Assembly (NCBI GenBank): GCA_963833375.1
Contig: CAWHXR010000001.1
Span: forward strand, 434,001 to 498,000
Source: DASUPK01 sp963833375
Lineage (GTDB): Bacteria > Actinomycetota > Thermoleophilia > Solirubrobacterales > 70-9
DNA: 64,000 bases
Reading direction: 5' to 3'
This document shows, piece by piece, positions 36,779 through 45,656 of the stretch. The stretch's first letter is position 1. Each line of letters begins with the position of its first letter. The position numbers and the translations under genes are program-made. The notes under the pieces are model-generated. The model did no database searches. It had not been told where the DNA came from and saw only the letters and a program-made list of their open reading frames with translations.

Positions 36779-37621
36779 GTGGCCTCCATCGAGACCGGCA
36801 CCGTGATGGTCGACGGCGTCTCCGCCTTCTTCCGGAGGGTGCACGGGGACGGGCCGCCGGTCGTCTTCGTCCACGGCAATCCGACCCACAGCGAGGATTG
36901 GCAGCCGTTCCTCGAGCGAATGCCGGGCCCGGCGCTGGCGTTCGACCTCCCTGGCTGGGGCCGCTCGGGGCGCCCCTCGCCCTCGGACTTCGACTACTCG
37001 ATGGGCGGCCTGGCCAGGTTCACTCGGCGCTTCCTGCAGCGGATGGCGGTCGACGATTACTCGCTGGTCGTGCACGACTGGGGAGCGGTCGCGCTGATCG
37101 CCGCGCAGGAGGAGCCGGAGAGGGTCAGGCGGCTGGCGGTCGTCAACGCGGTCCCGCTCCTGCCCGGGTATCGCTGGCACCGCACCGCTCGCGCCTGGAG
37201 GACCCGCGGCCTGGGCGAGCTCTCGAACCGGCTCTGGACCCGGCGGCTGCTGGACCTGGGGCTGCGCGAGTCCCGCGGCGCCTGGAGCCGGCACGACGCG
37301 GCCTTCGTCGACATGATCTGGAACCACCTCGACCAGGGCACGTTCGACGCGATCCTGAGGCTCTACCGCTCGGCGGATCCCGACGAGCTGGCCGCCGCCG
37401 GCCGGCGCCTCGCCTTGCTCACGTCGCCCGCGCTGGTCCTCTGGGGCATGCGCGACCGCTACATCCCGTCGAGGTTCGGGGCCGAATATTCCGCTCGGCT
37501 GCCGAACTCGGAGCTCGTGGAGGTCCCGGAGGCCGGCCACTGGCCTTGGGTCGACGCGCCCGAGCTGGTCAATCGCGTGGTCAGCTTCCTGGCGAGCCAC
37601 GAAGACTTCCGCAACCCTTGA
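36779..37621 (+). CDS. Alpha/beta hydrolase, haloalkane dehalogenase/epoxide hydrolase-like
   Basis: 280 residues from GTG 36779. The oxyanion motif is HGNPTHSEDW, the nucleophile elbow VVHDWGAVAL has Asp rather than Ser, the acid is in LWGMRDRYIP and the base His is in EAGHWPWVDAP. The Asp nucleophile with HGNPT is the pattern of haloalkane dehalogenases and epoxide hydrolases. The actual substrate is open. It is divergent from nth, with 27 bases between the starts. Confidence 0.85.
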   Translation: MASIETGTVMVDGVSAFFRRVHGDGPPVVFVHGNPTHSEDWQPFLERMPGPALAFDLPGWGRSGRPSPSDFDYSMGGLARFTRRFLQRMAVDDYSLVVHDWGAVALIAAQEEPERVRRLAVVNAVPLLPGYRWHRTARAWRTRGLGELSNRLWTRRLLDLGLRESRGAWSRHDAAFVDMIWNHLDQGTFDAILRLYRSADPDELAAAGRRLALLTSPALVLWGMRDRYIPSRFGAEYSARLPNSELVEVPEAGHWPWVDAPELVNRVVSFLASHEDFRNP

Positions 37622-37668
37622 CGAACTTGTTATCACCGGTTAACTGGGTGACTAGAATCCCCCGACTT

Positions 37669-38427
37669 ATGCGTGCCCTGATCGACAGAATCGGTAGGTG
37701 GCTACCTCAGGGGTATGGGGACGCGGCCCGGCAGCTCAGCTTGTTCGTGGTCGCGGAGCTCTGCTACGAGGCCGTGCGCGGCGTCGCCGATGGCCAGCGG
37801 ATGCACGCGATCACCAACGGCCAGCACGTGATCTCGTTCGAGAAGAGCATCCACGCGTTCTTCGAGCCGAATCTGCAGGCCGCCTTCATCGGCCATCGCT
37901 GGATCGTCGACTTCGCGAACTTCATGTACATGAACAGTCACTTCGTCGTGACCACGGCGTTCCTGGTCTGGCTCTACATCTTCCGCAATCAAAACTTCTA
38001 CTTCGTCCGGAACATGTTCATGGTGGCGATGGGACTCGCGGTCGTCGGCTACGCCCTGCTGCCGACCGCGCCGCCGCGGATGTTCGACGAGTTCACCGAC
38101 ACGATCACCAAGTACGCGCAGGTCAACCACGACTCCGGCCTGGTCAAGCTCTTCATCAACCCCTACGCCGCGATCCCGAGCATGCACGTGGCCTTCTCCA
38201 CGATGATCGGTGTCACGGGGGCCCTGATCTCCAGGCACACCATCAGCCGCGTCCTCTGGTGCGCCTATCCTGTGCTCGTCTTCTGGGTCGTCGTGGTGAC
38301 CGCGAATCACTTCTGGGTTGACGGCGCGTTCGGGCTGCTCGTCGCGGCGCTCGCGGCCGTCACCGCTCGGCAGGTCCTGGCCCGCGTCCGGCCCGCCGTT
38401 TGGTCCTGGCGGCCAGCGACGGCTTGA
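37669..38427 (+). CDS. PAP2-superfamily membrane phosphatase/transferase, Aur1-like
   Basis: 252 residues from ATG 37669, about six membrane helices. The PAP2 motifs are in the form seen in inositolphosphorylceramide synthase (Aur1) relatives: GYALLPTAPPRMFDE, YAAIPSMHVAFSTMIG (His of motif 2) and VVTANHFWVDGAFGLLVAAL (His and Asp of motif 3). Such enzymes move or remove phospho-headgroups on lipids at the outer membrane face. It leads a cluster with a second paralogue at 40071, PIP synthase and Ino1, so an inositol-lipid substrate is plausible. Confidence 0.85.
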   Translation: MRALIDRIGRWLPQGYGDAARQLSLFVVAELCYEAVRGVADGQRMHAITNGQHVISFEKSIHAFFEPNLQAAFIGHRWIVDFANFMYMNSHFVVTTAFLVWLYIFRNQNFYFVRNMFMVAMGLAVVGYALLPTAPPRMFDEFTDTITKYAQVNHDSGLVKLFINPYAAIPSMHVAFSTMIGVTGALISRHTISRVLWCAYPVLVFWVVVVTANHFWVDGAFGLLVAALAAVTARQVLARVRPAVWSWRPATA

Positions 38428-40074
38428 GCGCGCGAGAGGCGCTCCGCCGCTATGGCGAGCCGGGGCTGGTGGCGGCTGCGCTCGGCGTCGCCTACCTGAT
38501 CGTTCAGCCGGACAGCGCGGACCACGCGGCCCAGATCTATCGCTCGAGCCTGTTCGCCCACGAGGGCCTGATCACCTGGGACAACGGCTGGTTCGGCGGC
38601 CACCACCTGCCCGGGTATGGGGTCCTCCTGCCGGTGCTCGGCAGTCTGATCGGGCCGAGGCTGGTCGGAGTGCTCGCCGCGATCGCCGCGGCGCTGCTCT
38701 TCTCCGGGATCGCCTATCGCCGCTTCGGCGATCGCGCCCGCCTGGGGGTGCTCTGGTTCGCGACAGCGACCGCGATCAGCCTGTTCACGGGCCGGCTCAC
38801 CTTCGCCCTGGGCGTCGCCGTCGCGCTCTGCGCCGTGCTCTCCGCGCAGAGGGGACACCGGGTCCTGGCGATCCTGTTCGCCGCGCTCTGCCCGTTCGCC
38901 AGCCCGGTCGCCTCGCTTTTCCTCGCCTGCGGAGTGGTCGCCAACGCGATCGCGGAGCGCAGCCGCAAGGGGCTGGAACTCGCCGTGATCAGCGTCGGCA
39001 TGGCGCTGCTGATCTCCGCCGCCTTCCCGGAGGGCGGGTCCGAGCCGTTCGACTTCTCCAGCTTCGAGCCGGCCATCCTGGTGACGATCGCCGTCTTCCT
39101 CGCCCTGCCACCGGAGGAGCGCCTGCTCCGCTGCGGGGTGGCGGCATACGCCGCTGCGCTCGCGGCGGCTTTCCTGATTCAGAGCCCGATGGGCGGCAAC
39201 GCCACCCGCATGGGATCCCTGCTGCTCGGTCCCGTGCTGGCCTTCGGCCTCTGGCGCCGCCAGCGGTTCGCCCTGGTCCTGCTGGTGCCGGTCCTGATCT
39301 ACTGGCAGTGGTCCCCGGTCGTCCGAGACCTGGAGGAGGTGAACGCCCAGCCTTCGGTGAGCGCCGGTTACTACGCGCCGCTGATCGACTTCCTGCGCGG
39401 CAGGCCGCATCGCGACTCCCAGCGGGTCGAGGTGCTCCCCGAGGCGCACCACTGGGAGTCGGCCTACGTTCCGAACGGGATCTACATCGCCCGCGGATGG
39501 GAGCGGCAGCTGGACCGCAAGCTCAATCCGCTCTTCTACCAGTCCATCGCCCCTGACGGGGCCGCAGTACAGGAGCTGGCTCGACGATCTGGGCGTCGGC
39601 TACGTCGCGGTCCCCAACGCGCCCCTCGACTACGCCGCACTGGGCGAGAAGCGCCTGATCAAGCGCGGACCTCCCAGATACCTCGAGCGCGTCTTCCACA
39701 GCCAGGACTGGACCGTGTACGCGGTCCGGCATCCGTCGCCGCTGGCGATCGGCGGGAAGATGATCAAGCTCACGCCCCAGGGCTTCGTGGTCGACGCGGC
39801 TGAGCCCGGTACCGTGCTCGTCAGGGTGCACTGGACGCCTTACTGGTCGATCGATCGGGGCAGCGGATGCGTCGAGGAAGCCCCCGGCGGCTACACGATG
39901 ATCGACGTCGCCACCCCGGGCCGCTTCCGCGTGGGCATCGACTTCGCGCCCTGGCGCGCGGTGAGCTCCGGGCCGCGCTGCCGTCAGGAGCCCGTGATCC
40001 AGTCCGGGACGGCCGAGACCTCGTCTCCCGCCGGCCGCGCCGCGCGCATCGCTCGCATGGGCAGGTCCCGGTGA
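38400..40074 (+). pseudogene. Polytopic membrane protein with extracytoplasmic C-domain, one frameshift
   Basis: From TTG 38400 (or TTG 38424, overlapping the previous stop) there are about ten hydrophobic helices to residue 310, with DNGWFGGHHLPGYGVLLPVL in an outer loop. Then comes a soluble domain starting RVEVLPEAHHWESAYVP. The frame is lost in the GGGG run 39558-39561. Dropping one G continues GPQYRSWLDDLGVGYVAVPN through WTVYAVRHPSPLAIGGKMIK to a stop at 40074, 557 residues. The layout resembles 6-pyruvoyl-type or GT-C membrane proteins of polysaccharide/lipid assembly, but no family is recognised with confidence. It is enclosed by two PAP2 genes. Confidence 0.7.
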
Positions 40075-40880
40075 CGGCAGCGACCCCCCAGCGCCGGATC
40101 CTGCCGCGCGGGCCACTCGACCTGGCGATCCAGCTTCTGGCCCTGGCCTTCGCCTACTGGGTCTGGCGGCACGCGCGCGGCGCCGTCGACGGCAGCCTGG
40201 GCCTGTCGTTCTCCCACGCCCGCGACATCGTCACCGCGGAGCGTTCCCTCGGGCTGCTCTTCGAGCCGAACGTCCAGCACTGGGCCGTCAGCGCGGGCTG
40301 GCCCGCGGAGGTCGCGCGCTGGGGCTACGCCAACCTGCACTTCAAGGGCAGCTGCCTGATGCTGGCGGTCCTCTACTTCGGCTACCGCCGGAGCTACGGC
40401 TTCGTCCGCAACGCGATGTTCGCGGCGATGGCGATCTCGGTGATCGGCTATGCGCTCTTCCCCACCGCCCCGCCGCGCTTCCTCCCGGAGCTCGGGCTCG
40501 ATCCATCGAGCACGGTGACGGGCAACAACCCCCTCCTTTCGAATCCCGCTGACGCGCTCTTCAACCCTTTCGCGGCGGTGCCCTCGATGCACGTCGGCCT
40601 CTCGGTGATCCTGGCGTGGTCGCTCGCGATGCTGGTCCGCCCGCGCGCCCTGAGGGCCGCGCTCTTCGCCTATCCGCTGCTGATGACCTACGTGGTGGTC
40701 GCCAGCGGCAACCACTTCTGGCTCGATGCCGTCCTCGGCCTGGCGACCGCCGCGCTGGCGGTCGGCGCGGCGACCCTGCTCGCCAGGCTCAACCCGGAAT
40801 GGTCATTCGACCCCGGGCGCCGCGGGGAGAGGGCGGGCGAGCTCGAAGGGCAGGCCCAGCCGGAGGCGGCCCCCGCGTGA
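40071..40880 (+). CDS. Second PAP2-superfamily membrane protein, Aur1-like
   Basis: 269 residues from GTG 40071, overlapping the previous stop (GTGA). It parallels the 37669 gene motif by motif: IGYALFPTAPPRFLPELGLD, NPFAAVPSMHVGLSVILAW and VVASGNHFWLDAVLGLATAA. About six membrane helices and a charged tail. The two paralogues are clearly diverged, arguing for different substrates or for sequential steps. Confidence 0.85.
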   Translation: MTAATPQRRILPRGPLDLAIQLLALAFAYWVWRHARGAVDGSLGLSFSHARDIVTAERSLGLLFEPNVQHWAVSAGWPAEVARWGYANLHFKGSCLMLAVLYFGYRRSYGFVRNAMFAAMAISVIGYALFPTAPPRFLPELGLDPSSTVTGNNPLLSNPADALFNPFAAVPSMHVGLSVILAWSLAMLVRPRALRAALFAYPLLMTYVVVASGNHFWLDAVLGLATAALAVGAATLLARLNPEWSFDPGRRGERAGELEGQAQPEAAPA

Positions 40881-40896
40881 GGGGCTGGGTTCCCGG

Positions 40897-41598
40897 ATGA
40901 GCGTCGAGCAAAGGGAGCGCCGCCCGAACGGGTCGCTGGGGGCCGGGGCGCGCCCGACCACCCCCGCGGAGCTCTCCGCTGCGGTTCGCAACCGCCTGAT
41001 CGAATCGCGCCTCACCCCGAATGCGATCTCGATGGTGGGCTTGGTCGGCAACCTGGCCGCCGCGGTCCTGGTCTGGCAGGGGTACTACTTCCTCGGTGGC
41101 GTCGCCTTCATCATCGGCTCGGTCATGGATACGCTCGATGGGCGCTACGCGCGGGCGTCGGGCAAGGGCACGCTCTTCGGCGCGTTCCTCGACTCCACGC
41201 TCGACCGCGCGGAGGAGGGGATCGTGCTCACGGCGGTCGCTTATCGGTTCGCCCTCACCGGCGACGAATTCGCCGCGGCGATGTGCGTCGTCGTCGTGCT
41301 CGGCTCGCTGCTGGTCTCCTACACCCGGGCACGGGCCGAGGCGCTCGGCGTCGAGTGCAAGGTGGGGTTGGCCACACGCCCCGTCCGGGTAGTCATACTC
41401 TCCATCGGCCTCGTCTTCGCGAACGGCGCCGGGGTCTTCGACGCAGAGCTTCTGGCACCGGCGATCTACGCTATGGCGGCGCTGACGGCTTTCACCGTGG
41501 TTCAGCGCGTCTGGCACGTGAGAAACGCGCTCAAAGAACGCGGCGCGGATGTGGAGCAGGCGCCGGCGCAGGACGCGGTTCCAGCCGACGACGTGTAA
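40897..41598 (+). CDS. CDP-alcohol phosphatidyltransferase, phosphatidylinositol-phosphate synthase type
   Basis: 233 residues from ATG 40897. The family motif D-G-x2-A-R-x8-G-x3-D-x3-D is complete in MDTLDGRYARASGKGTLFGA followed by FLDSTLD. About six membrane helices, with LTPNAISMVGLVGNLAAAVL at the first. With myo-inositol-1-phosphate synthase 63 bases downstream, transfer of CDP-diacylglycerol to inositol-1-phosphate (as in mycobacterial PgsA1/PIPS) is the best reading; PgsA-type glycerophosphate transfer is the alternative. Confidence 0.85.
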   Translation: MSVEQRERRPNGSLGAGARPTTPAELSAAVRNRLIESRLTPNAISMVGLVGNLAAAVLVWQGYYFLGGVAFIIGSVMDTLDGRYARASGKGTLFGAFLDSTLDRAEEGIVLTAVAYRFALTGDEFAAAMCVVVVLGSLLVSYTRARAEALGVECKVGLATRPVRVVILSIGLVFANGAGVFDAELLAPAIYAMAALTAFTVVQRVWHVRNALKERGADVEQAPAQDAVPADDV

Positions 41599-41661
41599 CC
41601 GCGCAGCGGCGCAAGTGTCGTTTCAAAGCTGAGTCTTCGTATCCAGGAGGATTGTCCAGAG

Positions 41662-42861
41662 ATGAGCCCCGTGAATGGAAGAGCCAACGGCGCCCGGCGC
41701 GACGGCGCCCGCGACGACAAGGTCCGCGTGGCGATTGTCGGCGTCGGCAACTGCGCGAGCTCTTTCGTGCAGGGCATCCACTACTACAAGGACGCCGATT
41801 CCGCCGAGCGGGTCCCGGGCCTCATGCACGTGGATCTGGGCGGCTACCACGTGCGCGACATCGAGTTCACCGCCGCCTTCGACATCGACGCCGAGAAGGT
41901 CGGCAAGGACCTCTCCGAGGCGATCTGGTCGGGGCAGAACAACACCTACAAGTTCTCGGATGTGCCGAACCTGGGGGTGAAGGTGCATCGCGGCATGACC
42001 CACGACGGGCTCGGCAAGTACCTGAAGCAGAAGATCGAGAAGGCGCCGGGGCAGACCGCCGACATCGTCGGCATCCTGCAGGACACCCGGACGGATCTGC
42101 TCGTCTGCTATCTCCCGGTCGGCTCGGAGGATGCGACGAAGTGGTATGTCGAGCAGGCTCTCGCCGCCGGGGTCGGCTTCGTCAACTGCCTGCCCGTCTT
42201 CATCGCTCGTGAGGACTACTGGGACCGGCGGTTCGAGGAGGCCGGCCTGCCGATCATCGGCGACGACATCAAGTCGCAGGTGGGGGCCACGATCGTCCAC
42301 CGCCAGCTGGCGACGCTGTTCGCCGACCGAGGGGTGAGCCTGGAGCGCACCAGCCAGCTGAACGTCGGCGGCAACATGGACTTCTACAACATGCTCGAGC
42401 GCGAGCGGCTGGAGTCCAAGAAGATCTCGAAGACCAACGCCGTCACCTCGATCATGGATCACGAGCTGCCGCCCGAGGACGTCCACGTCGGTCCCTCGGA
42501 CTACGTCCCATGGCTGACCGACCGCAAGTGGGCGCACATCAGGGTCGAGGGCAAGGCGTTCGGCGACGTGCCGCTCAACCTCGAGTTGAAGCTCGAGGTC
42601 TGGGACTCGCCGAACTCGGCCGGGATCGTCATCGACGCGGTCCGGATCGTGAAGCTGGCGCTGGACCACGGGATCTCCGGCCAGCTCGACGGCCCGTCGA
42701 GCTACCTGATGAAGTCGCCGCACAATCAGCGACCCGACTCGCTGGCGCGCGAGATGACCGAGGAGTTCATCGCGAAGTACGCCCGACGGCGTGGCCTTCC
42801 TGATGAGAAGGGCAAGAAGGACACGAAGAAGGGCAGGAAGGCCAAGGCGAAGGCCAAGTAG
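41662..42861 (+). CDS. ino1: Myo-inositol-1-phosphate synthase
   Basis: Converts glucose-6-phosphate to inositol-1-phosphate using NAD. 399 residues from ATG 41662 with AGGAGGATT upstream. VRVAIVGVGNCASSFVQGIH is the NAD-binding start, and QLNVGGNMDFYNMLERERLE and KISKTNAVTSIMDHELP are in the catalytic region with the essential lysines. The Lys-rich tail (KGKKDTKKGRKAKAKAK) is a lineage extension. Together with the preceding phosphatidyltransferase it supplies inositol phospholipid. Confidence 0.95.
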   Translation: MSPVNGRANGARRDGARDDKVRVAIVGVGNCASSFVQGIHYYKDADSAERVPGLMHVDLGGYHVRDIEFTAAFDIDAEKVGKDLSEAIWSGQNNTYKFSDVPNLGVKVHRGMTHDGLGKYLKQKIEKAPGQTADIVGILQDTRTDLLVCYLPVGSEDATKWYVEQALAAGVGFVNCLPVFIAREDYWDRRFEEAGLPIIGDDIKSQVGATIVHRQLATLFADRGVSLERTSQLNVGGNMDFYNMLERERLESKKISKTNAVTSIMDHELPPEDVHVGPSDYVPWLTDRKWAHIRVEGKAFGDVPLNLELKLEVWDSPNSAGIVIDAVRIVKLALDHGISGQLDGPSSYLMKSPHNQRPDSLAREMTEEFIAKYARRRGLPDEKGKKDTKKGRKAKAKAK

Positions 42862-42966
42862 ACGCAGGAGTCATGGGCGGCGCCGGCCACCGCCTGCTAC
42901 CCGCTTGCAGGGCTCGCTCGGCGGCAGCCGCCCGGCCCGGAATCCCCACTCCCTTAAGCTCGGCCG

Positions 42967-44901
42967 GTGGGCGCCGACTCCCTCTCCATCGCGCAGGTCA
43001 GCCCCCATCCGTGGGGGGCGAGGCACGAGATCAACGAGTTCGTCCGGCGGACGTCCGAGGAGCTGGCGGACCGCGGCCATCGCGTCCTGATCGTCGCCCC
43101 GTCGGAGTCGCGGACGGCGATCCGCGAGACGCGCCGGCTGATCCGCGAGGCCGGCAAGGATCGCTCGGTCCTCCTGAGGGGCGAGAACCCGCGGGTCCTG
43201 GCGATCGGGCAGAGCATCCCGCTGCCGAGCGGCCCGCGGCGCCGGCCCGCGCCGATCCCGGTGGACGTGAGCCGGGCCATGGAGCGCCTCCTCGGCGCCG
43301 TCCCGCTCGACCTGGTGCACGTCCACGAGCCCTTCGCGCCGAGCACCGGGTCCGCGGCGCTCCGCCATTCCCAGGCGCTCAACGTGGCCACCTTTCACGA
43401 GCCCGTCGAGCGCGTGCTCTCGACCCAGGTGGCCCGGATGCTGGTGGAGGTGTTCTTCGGGCGGATCGACGAGCGCATCGCCAGCAACGAGGCGACCGGG
43501 GAGCTCCTGCAGCGCTTCTTCCCGGGCCACTACCGCCTGATCCGGCCCGCGGCGGACGTCGCCGAGCCCGCCCTCGAGCCGCCTCCCGCCGGGCGGGTGC
43601 GGATCGTCCACTGCGCGGAGGAGGAGCGCGGCGCGCTGCGGCTGCTGCTGAGGGCGCTTCGCAAGCTCCCCGACGAGCTCGACTGGGAGGGCGTGATCTG
43701 GTTCGACGGGCCGACCGACCCGCTGGCCCACGTCAGCCGCCGGCTCCGCGAGCGACTGCGGGTGGTGAGGCCGCGCGACGGCGAGCCCGGGGAGTTCCTG
43801 GCCGGCGCCGACATCGCCTGCCTGGCCTCCGGCGGGGTGCGCGCGGCCCCGGGGCTGCTGCGGAAGGCCTTCGCGGCCGGCGCCGTCCCGGTCGTCTCCG
43901 ACCTGGAGCTCTACCGCGAGCTGGTGGGCGACGGAGAGCGCGGGCTGCTCTTCCCGCTCGGCGACGTGCTGACGCTGGCGGCGCAGCTCGAGCGTCTCTG
44001 CCGCGACGAGAGCCTGCGAAACCGGCTGCGGGCGGCCGCCCGCGACTGCGGCGAGGCACGGCCGTGGAGCGAGGTCACCGACGAGGTGGAGGCCGTCTAC
44101 CGCGGCCTGGCCGCGCGGCGGCACGATCCCACCGGCAACCCGGCGATCAGGCAGCGCCTGCGGAGCCGCGACCACATCCACTGCGACCTCCACATGCACA
44201 CCGACCACTCCCCCGACTGCGCCACCCCGGCTGAGCTGCTGCTCGAGACCGCGAAGGTGCGGGGACTGGGCGCCATCGCGATCACCGATCACAACGAGAT
44301 CTCGGGGGCTCTCGAGGCGCAGAGGATCGCCGCGCGGATCGGCGGGATCAAGGTGATCGTCGCCGAGGAGGTGAAGACGGCCCACGAGGGTGAGGTGATC
44401 GGGCTCTTCCTCAACGAGCGCATCGACCGAGGGATGTCGATGGCGGAGACGATCGCCGAGATCCGCCGGCAGGGGGGCCTGGTCTACGTCCCGCACCCGT
44501 TTGACAGGCTCCACTCGGTCCCCGACTACGAGCATCTGCTCGAGGTGGTGGACGAGATCGACATCCTCGAGGTCTTCAACCCACGGGTCGCGTTCTCGTC
44601 GTTCAACGAGGAAGCCGTCCGCTTCGCCCGCAAGTACTCGATCGTGCCGGGGGCCGGCTCGGACAGCCACGTCGCCCAGGGGCTGGGGAGCGTCAAGATC
44701 AGGCTGCGGGACTTCGACGGCCCGCAGGAGTTCCTCGAGTCGATGCGGGAAGCGGACATCGTTCGCAAGCACAAGAACCTCGTCTACGTCCAGGCGCTCA
44801 AGTTCCTGCAGACCACCGGAGGACGCGGGGGCCGGTCGCTGCCGGGACGGGATGGCCGCCGCAGGACGCGCTCCCGGCGGCGCTCCGCCGGCAAGAGTTG
44901 A
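42967..44901 (+). CDS. Fusion of a GT4-type glycosyltransferase and a PHP phosphoesterase domain
   Basis: 644 residues from GTG 42967. Residues 1-385 are a GT-B glycosyltransferase of the GT4/PimA style: SIAQVSPHPWGARHEINEFV, LDLVHVHEPFAPSTGSAALR, and in the donor domain PGLLRKAFAAGAVPVVSDLE with LYRELV (the E-x7-E region). Residues 400-610 are a PHP metal-dependent phosphoesterase: HCDLHMHTDHSPDCATP, AITDHNEISG, PHPFDRLHS and GAGSDSHVAQ all give metal ligands. The stop overlaps the next ATG. Neighbouring Ino1 and PIP synthase suggest action on an inositol phospholipid: mannosylation, dephosphorylation of PIP, or both. That is inference. Confidence 0.85.
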   Translation: MGADSLSIAQVSPHPWGARHEINEFVRRTSEELADRGHRVLIVAPSESRTAIRETRRLIREAGKDRSVLLRGENPRVLAIGQSIPLPSGPRRRPAPIPVDVSRAMERLLGAVPLDLVHVHEPFAPSTGSAALRHSQALNVATFHEPVERVLSTQVARMLVEVFFGRIDERIASNEATGELLQRFFPGHYRLIRPAADVAEPALEPPPAGRVRIVHCAEEERGALRLLLRALRKLPDELDWEGVIWFDGPTDPLAHVSRRLRERLRVVRPRDGEPGEFLAGADIACLASGGVRAAPGLLRKAFAAGAVPVVSDLELYRELVGDGERGLLFPLGDVLTLAAQLERLCRDESLRNRLRAAARDCGEARPWSEVTDEVEAVYRGLAARRHDPTGNPAIRQRLRSRDHIHCDLHMHTDHSPDCATPAELLLETAKVRGLGAIAITDHNEISGALEAQRIAARIGGIKVIVAEEVKTAHEGEVIGLFLNERIDRGMSMAETIAEIRRQGGLVYVPHPFDRLHSVPDYEHLLEVVDEIDILEVFNPRVAFSSFNEEAVRFARKYSIVPGAGSDSHVAQGLGSVKIRLRDFDGPQEFLESMREADIVRKHKNLVYVQALKFLQTTGGRGGRSLPGRDGRRRTRSRRRSAGKS

Positions 44902-45557
44902 TGCACTCGCAAGGGGCAGAGCCGGGGCCGAAGAAGAGGCAAGGCGCCGTGTCATCCATAACCGACGACGAGATCCGCGAGAAGTACCTCGAGCGCGCGA
45001 TCCGGGAGCTGAACGACCTCGGCAGGGAGCTGTCGTCCTGCCAGGACTGCCCCCGGGGGAACGTGATGCCGGTGCAGGGCTCGGGACATCCCCAGGCCGA
45101 CATCTTCATGTTGAAGCGCTCCGCGACGCCTTCGGAGATCGAGGAGGGCGTGGCCTTCTACGGGCGGGCCGGCAATGCCCTGATGAAGAGCTTCAAGCGG
45201 CTCGCCATCGATCCGATCGTCGTCTTCGGCACGCTCTGCGTCAAGTGCCCGCTCACCGATCCGACCCATGCGTCCGATGCCTGCATCGTGCGGGTCGCCG
45301 AGGAAATCGCGATCGTCCAGCCGCGGATCGTGGTCGTGATGGGGGAAGAGGCCCTCGAGACGCTCAACGACCTCGAGCTGCCCCTGTCCGATCGCATCGC
45401 GCCGGTCGAGGGCGAGGTTCAGCGCCTCACGCCGACGATCGACGCGCTGTACGTGCCGGACATCGACGACTCGCTCGACACCGAGGACGCCAAGCAGCAG
45501 TTCTGGTCGGCGTTCAGGGTGCTCGGCGACTGGTACGACCGGCTGCCGCCGTACTAG
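44901..45557 (+). CDS. Uracil-DNA glycosylase superfamily protein with divergent active-site motifs
   Basis: 218 residues from ATG 44901 (TGATG overlap). Two Cys pairs, CQDCPRG and VFGTLCVKCPLT, are where family 4/5 UDGs bind a 4Fe-4S cluster, and YGRAGNALMKSFKRLAID matches their VGRAGQLL segment. The usual first catalytic motif GEAPG is replaced by MLKRSATPSEIEEG, and the HPS motif near the C-terminus is absent (VPDIDDSLDTEDAKQQ instead). It keeps the fold but may not excise uracil in the usual way. No DNA-repair partner is adjacent. Confidence 0.7.
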   Translation: MHSQGAEPGPKKRQGAVSSITDDEIREKYLERAIRELNDLGRELSSCQDCPRGNVMPVQGSGHPQADIFMLKRSATPSEIEEGVAFYGRAGNALMKSFKRLAIDPIVVFGTLCVKCPLTDPTHASDACIVRVAEEIAIVQPRIVVVMGEEALETLNDLELPLSDRIAPVEGEVQRLTPTIDALYVPDIDDSLDTEDAKQQFWSAFRVLGDWYDRLPPY

Positions 45558-45568
45558 GCGACGCCCCA

Positions 45569-45643
45569 CGCTCAGAGATGTGGTTTCCCAGGCCCCGGGA
45601 GCGCCACCGCAGAGCGGCGCCTTCCAAATCACACCTCCGAGCG
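45569..45643. terminator. Imperfect inverted repeat between convergent genes
   Basis: Bases 45569-45592 (starting CGCTCAGAGATGTG) and 45620-45643 (ending CACACCTCCGAGCG) are reverse complements at about 18 of 24 positions, with a 27-base spacer. The pair lies between the stops of the UDG-like gene and the convergent secreted protein gene. A bidirectional terminator is likely; no T run is seen. Confidence 0.35.
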
Positions 45644-45656
45644 TTGAAGGGCGACG

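Noticed and set aside
42871..44955. A 694-codon minus-strand open frame
   Set aside because: Antisense to the GT4-PHP gene; His/Asp/Arg-rich without motifs.
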